This document shows positions 1-4,857 of a stretch of DNA of 7,739 nt, piece after piece. This DNA is from Chloroflexi bacterium RBG_16_51_16. Its GTDB lineage: Bacteria; Chloroflexota; Anaerolineae; Anaerolineales; Villigracilaceae. Where the stretch lies: assembly GCA_001796785.1 (NCBI GenBank), contig MGNL01000011.1, forward strand, positions 1 to 7,739, in the 5' to 3' direction. The first letter of the stretch is position 1, and each line of letters starts with the position of its first letter. Below the pieces are notes generated by a model that was not told the origin of the DNA, made no database searches, and worked only from the letters and a program-made list of their open reading frames with translations. The position numbers were made by a program, and so were the translations under genes.

Positions 1-29
1 TTCAGAAGGCATACCTCGGAATGGAATAA
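1..29 (+). CDS. 3' end of a gene, probably branched-chain amino acid ABC transporter ATPase (partial)
   Basis: Reading from base 3 gives the residues Q-K-A-Y-L-G-M-E and then a TAA stop at 27-29. The partial codon before it ends in TT, which allows a valine. LivG and LivF ATPases very often end in V-x-x-A-Y-L-G, so this looks like the tail of such a gene. It is directly followed by a strong terminator on the same strand, which fits a transcription unit ending here. The other two frames also reach stops soon and show no familiar tail. Only eight residues are visible, so this is a suggestion: the gene itself lies off the left edge. Confidence 0.45.
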
Positions 30-46
30 GCGATTCCAATAGTTGG

Positions 47-85
47 AAAGCGCAGAGTTAAAAATGACAACTCTGCGCTTTTTTT
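47..85 (+). terminator. Rho-independent terminator
   Basis: An 11-bp perfect stem pairs AGCGCAGAGTT (49-59) with AACTCTGCGCT (69-79) around a 9-base loop. A run of seven T follows (79-85), and the A residues at 47-48 can extend the stem. The T run is on the plus strand, so it ends transcription of the gene leaving the left edge and separates it from the catabolic pair that follows. Confidence 0.93.
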
Positions 86-258
86 GTTGGTTTATTTCGA
101 TATAAGAAACCGCCAAGGATTTAGATTAGATCAAGATCAAGATTTTCTTCATCCATAAAAACATGCGCTTTATTACTTCGTACAAATTCAGATTGATAAT
201 TTAATTAGCCGGGATTCAAAATGGGTAAGCTCGAATGGATGCGGGTCCGAGATTTGGC

Positions 259-264
259 TATAAT
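259..264 (+). promoter_or_regulatory. Candidate promoter (-10 box) for the OCD/FAD-oxidase operon
   Basis: A perfect TATAAT lies 62 bases before the chosen start of the next gene. The matching -35 position (236-241, TGGATG, 17-base spacer) is poor, so the promoter may rely on the -10 box or an activator. The same GCTATAATC nonamer occurs at 4779-4787 before the amidohydrolase, which supports both as promoters. Confidence 0.5.
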
Positions 265-267
265 CAA

Positions 268-285
268 AATGCAAACGCATGCAAA
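268..285 (+). promoter_or_regulatory. LacI-family-like operator overlapping the expected transcription start
   Basis: Positions 270-283 read TGCAAACGCATGCA, a pseudo-palindrome with TGCA arms and a central CG. It shares the GCAAACG core of PurR/LacI-type operators and fits the loose cre pattern W-TGNAANCGNWNNC-W. It can also be read as two direct copies of ATGCAAAC (269-276 and 279-286) with a 10-base period, about one helical turn. It begins five bases after the TATAAT box, where a bound repressor would block transcription. No regulator gene is visible in the window. Confidence 0.42.
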
Positions 286-325
286 CCAAAATATTTGATG
301 GATGATTTTCCCTGATCGAGGCCAG

Positions 326-1315
326 ATGCTCATCCTTTCCGCTGACGATGTTCGTAAAGCACTCCCAATGAAGCAAGCCATTGACGCCATGAAATCAGCC
401 TATGCTGCTCTTTCAGCTGGGAACGCAGAAATCCCCCTTCGAACCAGGATTTCCATCCCAACCCAGAATGCAACGAGTCTCTTCATGCCGGCTTATGTCC
501 ATACACCGGATACGGAAGCTTTGGCTGTGAAAGTTGTGTCCTTATTCCCCGAAAATCCAGCGAAGGGGTTGGAATTCATCCAGGCTGCCGTCCTCGTCCT
601 GGACGCCGGGACAGGCCGATCCATTGCCATCCTGGAAGGCAGCAGCCTGACTGCCATTCGTACCGGAGCGGGAAGCGGCGCAGCGATAGATCTTCTTGCA
701 AGGAAAGAGGCTGAAACCGTTGCGATCTTTGGTGCGGGAGCCCAAGGGCGCACCCAGCTTGAGGCTGCTTGCACGGTGAGAAAGATAAAAACCGTTTGGA
801 TATTTGACAACGATCGAAAGAAAGCTGAGGAGTTTGCGGGGACCATGGCCGGGCGAGGTCCAATCCCGAGCGAAATTAAATCTGCACCCACATCAAAACA
901 AGCGATCGAAGAGGCGGATATCATCTGTACAGCCACCACCTCTCAAGAGCCAGTGTTCAATGACACGTTCCTAAAACCAGGGACTCATATCTCTGCCATA
1001 GGCTCGTATACGCCTGAAATGCAGGAAATACCTGCGGAAACGATCAAGCGGGCGAAGGTATTCGTAGACTCACGCTTAGCGGTGCTTGCAGAGAGCGGGG
1101 ATTTGATCAAATCCATTAAGAGTGGACTTATCACCGAAGGACATATTAAGGCTGAGCTGGGTGAGGTCTACGCCGGATCAAAACCCGGCAGGCAGAGTGG
1201 ATCAGAAATCACCTATTTTAAATCCGTAGGCGTCGCGGTGCAGGATGCCATGGCTGCTGATCTCGCCGTAAGAAACGCAAGGACGTTGAACCTGGGTCAG
1301 GAAATCAATTTTTAA
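326..1315 (+). CDS. Ornithine cyclodeaminase / mu-crystallin family NAD(P)-dependent enzyme
   Basis: The 329-residue product is normal length for the OCD/mu-crystallin family. The family includes ornithine and lysine cyclodeaminases, alanine dehydrogenase and ketimine or pyrroline-2-carboxylate reductases. Visible are the substrate-side residues R39 (E-I-P-L-R), K69 (L-A-V-K) and R112 (A-I-R-T-G-A), then a Rossmann fold with GAGAQG at 136-141. D161 ends the second strand, suggesting NAD(H). The typical F-K-S-V-G and V-Q-D-A block sits near 298-308. Where true ornithine cyclodeaminases carry a catalytic Asp (G-G-D-C-P-G-K-T-E-L), this protein has G-S-Y-T-P-E-M-Q-E-I (226-235), so ornithine may not be the substrate. 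I chose ATG 326 over ATG 302 because GAGG sits at 318-321 and the family normally begins M-L-I-L-S. The next gene starts 17 bases downstream, so they are probably one operon. Confidence 0.88.
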   Translation: MLILSADDVRKALPMKQAIDAMKSAYAALSAGNAEIPLRTRISIPTQNATSLFMPAYVHTPDTEALAVKVVSLFPENPAKGLEFIQAAVLVLDAGTGRSIAILEGSSLTAIRTGAGSGAAIDLLARKEAETVAIFGAGAQGRTQLEAACTVRKIKTVWIFDNDRKKAEEFAGTMAGRGPIPSEIKSAPTSKQAIEEADIICTATTSQEPVFNDTFLKPGTHISAIGSYTPEMQEIPAETIKRAKVFVDSRLAVLAESGDLIKSIKSGLITEGHIKAELGEVYAGSKPGRQSGSEITYFKSVGVAVQDAMAADLAVRNARTLNLGQEINF

Positions 1316-1318
1316 GTA

Positions 1319-1335
1319 AAAGGAACTCATACTTG
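1319..1335 (+). promoter_or_regulatory. Ribosome binding site that decides the TTG start of the FAD oxidoreductase
   Basis: AAAAGGAA ends at 1324, eight bases before TTG at 1333-1335. No ATG or GTG in frame lies near it before the dinucleotide-binding motif, and the GGGVMG loop needs the preceding strand that this start supplies. Confidence 0.7.
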
Positions 1336-2487
1336 GATCTGCCAAATAAATCCGACGCGGTTATCATTGGTGGGGGTGTGATGGGCGCAAGCACAGCCTA
1401 TCACCTTGCCAAACTAGGTGTGAAAGATGTCGTACTTTTGGAAAAAGAGGATTTTTTCGGTCAGGGAGCGACAGGCCGCTGCGCTGGAGGTGTGCGCTAC
1501 CAATTCTCTACAGAAATAAATCTTAAACTCTCACTGGCCAGCCTCCCCATGCTGGAAAGGTTCAAAGATGAAACCGGGCAGGATATTAATTACAGGAAAT
1601 GTGGTTACCTGCTTGTCGCCACCCAGGATAAAGATGTCGCAGCCTTTAGAAGAAATGTTGAACTTCAACACCGGCTGGGTATCCAAACTGAATGGCTGGA
1701 AGGCGACGAAGTACGCGCCCGATTGCCTTTGATGAGATTCGAAGACGCCCTAGCCGGAACATTCCATCCAATAGACGGTCTGGTCGATCCCAACAGCGTC
1801 GTGATGGGGTACATCACGGCAGCCCAGCGGCTAGGGGCTAAGGCGTTCACCGGAATCGAAGTGACCGGTATAAAAACTGAGGCAGGCAAGGTGACGGAGG
1901 TGAACACCAGATCAGGATCCATCCAAACCCGGACCGTGGTGAACGCTGCTGGACCATGGTCAAAATTGGTTGGGGATCTGGCAGGGATCTCACTCCCTGT
2001 GGTTCCCCTCCGGCGTCAGATGTTCACTACCACTCCCTTGCCGGATCTACCAGCAGATTTTCCATTCGTTATTGATTTTGCACAGTCGCTTTATTTTCAT
2101 CGGGACGGAGAGGGGTTGTTAATCGGCATGTCCAATCCCGACGAAAAACCCGGCTACGACCAAAGGGTTGACGAGGCATTCGAACTGATCAATTTAGAGG
2201 CAGCCAGTGCACGGTTACCCATGCTGGAAAAGGCGGGATTAGTTTCGCGTTGGGCGGGACTCTACGAGGTCACACCCGATGCCCATCCAATCTTCGGTAC
2301 GACGACTGTCAAGGGATTCCTGGTCGTAACGGGATTCTCCGGCCATGGTTTTATGCACGGACCGGTGGCAGGTTTATTAATCGCCGAGCTTATTTGTGAT
2401 GGAAGTTTCAAGAGCGTGGATGTTACCGGATTGGATCTAGCCCGGTTTGACGAGGGGAGATTAATACAAGAGTACAATGTAGTCTAG
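1333..2487 (+). CDS. DAO-family FAD-dependent amino acid oxidoreductase
   Basis: The 384-residue product belongs to the D-amino acid oxidase fold family: sarcosine oxidase beta, proline dehydrogenase beta, HcnC, opine oxidase beta, hydroxyproline dehydrogenase. The N-terminal FAD-binding GGGVMG is at 13-18, with the ribose-binding acid E37 at the end of the second strand (V-V-L-L-E-K). G-A-T-G-R-C-A-G-G-V-R (45-55), V-V-N-A-A-G-P-W (202-209) and the C-terminal G-F-S-G-H-G-F-M-H-G-P (334-344) are typical family blocks. Where monomeric sarcosine oxidase links FAD to a Cys before M-Y-T, this protein has A-G-L-Y-E-V-T-P-D (308-316), so FAD is probably not covalently held there. The start is TTG, backed by AAGGAA at 1319-1324. 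The enzyme likely oxidises a secondary amine or amino acid such as proline, hydroxyproline, sarcosine or an opine. The exact substrate cannot be read from sequence. Confidence 0.87.
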   Translation: MDLPNKSDAVIIGGGVMGASTAYHLAKLGVKDVVLLEKEDFFGQGATGRCAGGVRYQFSTEINLKLSLASLPMLERFKDETGQDINYRKCGYLLVATQDKDVAAFRRNVELQHRLGIQTEWLEGDEVRARLPLMRFEDALAGTFHPIDGLVDPNSVVMGYITAAQRLGAKAFTGIEVTGIKTEAGKVTEVNTRSGSIQTRTVVNAAGPWSKLVGDLAGISLPVVPLRRQMFTTTPLPDLPADFPFVIDFAQSLYFHRDGEGLLIGMSNPDEKPGYDQRVDEAFELINLEAASARLPMLEKAGLVSRWAGLYEVTPDAHPIFGTTTVKGFLVVTGFSGHGFMHGPVAGLLIAELICDGSFKSVDVTGLDLARFDEGRLIQEYNVV

Positions 2488-2500
2488 TGGGGTTACTATT

Positions 2501-2506
2501 TATAAT
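2501..2506 (+). promoter_or_regulatory. Possible -10 box upstream of the cinA-like gene
   Basis: A perfect TATAAT sits just after the FAD oxidoreductase stop, but there is no recognisable -35 hexamer 16-18 bases before it. It would give a leader of about 170 bases for the cinA-like gene. The rest of the 2488-2682 spacer is AT-leaning and holds no clear terminator, ORF or repeat. The FAD gene could therefore also be read through into cinA. Confidence 0.28.
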
Positions 2507-2682
2507 TCCAGCAAGTTTCTTAGAAAAGTGAAAACCGAAAGAAGACCTCATTCAGGTTAGTCATTTTAATCATATCGTTTTTGCATAACTTGAAAGTTCG
2601 AAGACATTCAGCAAGATTGAGACATGTCGTGAAGGTAAGTCTGAAATTGCAGAAAGATACGGACTGATCGCATTCGATCAAT

Positions 2683-3810
2683 ATGCCTGCTGCGGAAATC
2701 ATTACCATTGGAACCGAGATCCTGTTGGGTGAAATAGTAGATACCAACACCCGGCATATCGCCCGCACCTTGCGAGAGTTGGGCATCGATCTATACCGGA
2801 CAATCACCATCGGCGACAACGTGGAACGCATCGCCGGAGCCATCCGTGAATCGATGCAGCGCGCCGATATCGTGCTCACAACGGGCGGGTTAGGCCCAAC
2901 TGTGGACGATCCGACCAGGGAAGCCGTAGCGCTGGCGGCAGGCGTTGAGCTTGAATTCCGCAATGAACTCTGGCAGCAAGTCAAATCTGTAATCGCCCGC
3001 TACGGTCGCAAGCCAACAGAAAACCAAAAACGGCAGGCTTTTATCCCTCGAGGTTCATTCATAATTCCTAATCCGGTTGGCACAGCTCCGGCCTTCATAG
3101 TTGAGACAGATCGTAATGCAATCATTTCCCTGCCAGGTGTACCCAGGGAAATGGAACTATTGCTGCATGAGTCGGTCATACCCTATCTCGAAACGAGATA
3201 CTCCAGCAAGCAGGTAATTAAAGTCCGCGTGCTGCACACAGCTGGCCAGGGAGAAGGTGCGATTGACGATCGGATCGGAGACCTTGAGAAACTGAGCAAT
3301 CCAACCGTCGGTCTGGCAGCCCATAATGGAGTTGTAGACATCCGCCTGACAGCCAAAGCAGCTAATGAGACCGTGGCTGGCCAGATGCTCGCCGCCCTCG
3401 AGGCCGATATCCGTACCAGATTGGGTGAAACGATATTCGGTGTGGATGAAGATACTCTCGAAAACACCACTCTCGCAGCCGTTACAGCCCGGGGTTGGAC
3501 CTTAACCATTGCCGGATTCGGTCTGACTGATTCAATCCAGCGCGGGTTGCCGCAGATCACGCTTCTAGCCAACCTGCAGTCGGGAATGCTTGATCAAGCC
3601 CTTAAACTACTCAAGATGGAAAGAGAGACAAGTGCTGCTCTGGGTGTAGGCGCCTTTGTCGATGATATGGCGATAGAAATAGCCGTCCATACGCCAAAAC
3701 ATGAGCAATCCAAAAGATTTACGTACGGCGGTCATCCACGCAACCTGGCACGCTGGGCAATGAACGTTGGTTTGAATATGCTCCGGTTGGAAGCGCAGGC
3801 AACGGAATAA
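2683..3810 (+). CDS. cinA: CinA-like protein with MoCF domain and degenerate C-terminal deamidase-like domain
   Basis: The 375-residue product is shorter than the usual CinA (about 410-420). Residues 1-170 form the MoaB/Mog-like (MoCF) domain: G-T-E-I-L-L-G (10-16), T-T-G-G-L-G-P-T-V-D-D (66-76), P-T-E-N-Q (111-115), G-T-A-P-A-F (133-138) and P-G-V-P-R-E-M (151-157). This is the CinA N-terminal domain (COG1058), linked to ADP-ribose or NAD-derived nucleotide hydrolysis. Residues 171-255 form the connecting domain. Residues 258-372 align by pattern with the PncC (NMN deamidase) domain: R-G-W-T-L-T-I-A matches R-G-x-T-L-A-x-A. However, the catalytic E-S-C-T-G-G is replaced by G-F-G-L-T-D (278-283) and the T-G-I-A-G-P loop is missing, so deamidase activity is unlikely. 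No good Shine-Dalgarno is seen before ATG 2683. The M14 gene starts one base after the stop. Confidence 0.85.
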   Translation: MPAAEIITIGTEILLGEIVDTNTRHIARTLRELGIDLYRTITIGDNVERIAGAIRESMQRADIVLTTGGLGPTVDDPTREAVALAAGVELEFRNELWQQVKSVIARYGRKPTENQKRQAFIPRGSFIIPNPVGTAPAFIVETDRNAIISLPGVPREMELLLHESVIPYLETRYSSKQVIKVRVLHTAGQGEGAIDDRIGDLEKLSNPTVGLAAHNGVVDIRLTAKAANETVAGQMLAALEADIRTRLGETIFGVDEDTLENTTLAAVTARGWTLTIAGFGLTDSIQRGLPQITLLANLQSGMLDQALKLLKMERETSAALGVGAFVDDMAIEIAVHTPKHEQSKRFTYGGHPRNLARWAMNVGLNMLRLEAQATE

Positions 3811-3811
3811 G

Positions 3812-4771
3812 ATGCGTCGAAGAAAGGATTCGGGGTGGATCATCCTGGCGTGGATGTTGAATTTTGCGGGTCTGGCTGGGATCGCACTTGTATTGATCCT
3901 GTATCGGACCTTAAAACCGAAATCACCTGTTCAGCAATCCATATCGAATGAAACTGTGACAAACGCAACCGCATCCCAATTTCCCACCCCGTATTACTTG
4001 CCGACGGTCACTCCTAATCCACTTTCGACCTTAATCATAGTTGAATCGCCAACACCTTTCATTTTAGCCGGTGGAACGCGACCGGCCGTGATCGGTACAT
4101 CAGTTTCCGGCAGACCCATTGAGGTCTTTACCTTTGGCAATGGAGAAAAACAACGGATGATCGTGGCAGGTATCCACGGGGGGTATGAGTGGAATACCAT
4201 TGCCCTGGCAGATGAACTGATCTCACATATCTATGCCCACCCCAATTTGATCCCCACCGATGTTACCCTCTACATCCTCCGAAATTTAAATCCGGATGGC
4301 GACGCACGCGATCATGGGATCGAAGGTCGGGTCAACGATCACGGTGTGGACCTGAACCGAAACTTTCCCAAAAACTGGGCGGAAGTTTGGGACAGGGATG
4401 GGTGTTGGGACTACGCGCCGACCACGGGCGGTCCTGCACCGGTTTCCGAGCCGGAAACGCGTGCCCTGGTGTCCTTCCTGACCCTGCACAAAATAGAAGT
4501 TTTGATTAGTTACCATAGTGCCGCTCTTGGCATTTTCCCTGGAGGAGAGCCTTGGGAAAAGGATTCCGTTCGCTTTGCACAGGCATTGGATGAGGTCACC
4601 AGCTACCCATTCCCACCCTTGGAAACCGGGTGCGAATATACGGGTACGCTCGCTGACTACGCAGTTTCGCTAGGCGCTGCAGCGGTCGATATGGAATTAA
4701 CCAACCATCGGGATGCGGATTTCGACATGAATTTGGATGTGCTGGATGTCCTCTTGAATTGGGAACCTTAA
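3812..4771 (+). CDS. Membrane-anchored M14 family zinc carboxypeptidase / peptide amidase
   Basis: The 319-residue product begins with basic residues (M-R-R-R-K) and a single hydrophobic helix at about 9-31. A Pro/Thr/Ser-rich linker follows (36-82), then the catalytic domain, which should face outside. M14 landmarks are H122 and E126 (H-G-G-Y-E), N-L-N-P-D-G (158-163), D-L-N-R-N-F (180-185, with the substrate-carboxylate Arg R183), the third zinc ligand H235 in S-Y-H-S, and the probable catalytic Glu E295 in V-D-M-E-L. The first zinc pair is spaced HxxxE rather than the usual HxxE. The fold resembles bacterial M14 enzymes acting on cell-wall or short peptides, but the substrate is unknown. 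It starts one base after the cinA-like stop, with only a weak GGA upstream, so its translation is probably coupled. Confidence 0.85.
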   Translation: MRRRKDSGWIILAWMLNFAGLAGIALVLILYRTLKPKSPVQQSISNETVTNATASQFPTPYYLPTVTPNPLSTLIIVESPTPFILAGGTRPAVIGTSVSGRPIEVFTFGNGEKQRMIVAGIHGGYEWNTIALADELISHIYAHPNLIPTDVTLYILRNLNPDGDARDHGIEGRVNDHGVDLNRNFPKNWAEVWDRDGCWDYAPTTGGPAPVSEPETRALVSFLTLHKIEVLISYHSAALGIFPGGEPWEKDSVRFAQALDEVTSYPFPPLETGCEYTGTLADYAVSLGAAAVDMELTNHRDADFDMNLDVLDVLLNWEP

Positions 4772-4786
4772 GCCGCATGCTATAAT
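4759..4786 (+). promoter_or_regulatory. Sigma-70-type promoter for the amidohydrolase-CYTH gene
   Basis: TTGGGA (4759-4764) and a perfect TATAAT (4781-4786) are separated by 16 bases. The -35 box lies inside the last codons of the peptidase gene. A start near 4793 would give a leader of about 65 bases that contains the long hairpin at 4807-4835. Confidence 0.6.
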
Positions 4787-4806
4787 CCTACATATTGAAC
4801 GTATGA

Positions 4807-4835
4807 ACGCGGGCGGCATGACATGCCGCCCGTGT
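4807..4835 (+). repeat. Long inverted repeat / hairpin in the 5' leader of the amidohydrolase gene
   Basis: CGGGCGGCAT (4810-4819) pairs perfectly with ATGCCGCCCG (4823-4832) around the three-base loop GAC. Three more outer pairs, one of them G-U, give a 13-bp stem. No T run follows, so it is not a classical terminator of the peptidase gene. It lies between the promoter and the ribosome binding site (GGAG, 4849-4852). It could be an operator, an mRNA-stabilising 5' hairpin, or a copy of a dispersed palindromic element. Confidence 0.75.
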
Positions 4836-4857
4836 GTGCAATCCATCCGGAGCAATC

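Noticed and set aside
129..143. GATCAA repeated two and a half times
   Set aside because: It is too short to be a meaningful tandem repeat or regulatory array, and probably chance in an AT-rich spacer.
302..325. Upstream ATG giving eight extra residues to the OCD-family protein
   Set aside because: There is no Shine-Dalgarno before it, and the extra residues M-I-F-P-D-R-G-Q do not match the family's usual N terminus. ATG 326 has GAGG upstream and begins M-L-I-L-S.
493..939. 148-codon open frame on the minus strand
   Set aside because: It lies entirely antisense to the OCD-family gene, has low-complexity Ser/Ala/Arg composition typical of an antisense shadow, and resembles no known family.
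2520..2984. 154-codon open frame on the minus strand across the spacer and the cinA start
   Set aside because: Most of it is antisense to the conserved MoCF domain, and the Ser/Arg-rich translation is typical of a shadow frame. No ribosome binding site or family motif is seen.
4793..4857. SAH riboswitch before the SAH/MTA-deaminase-like gene
   Set aside because: The leader has a single simple hairpin and none of the conserved SAH riboswitch core or pseudoknot pairing that I can recognise.
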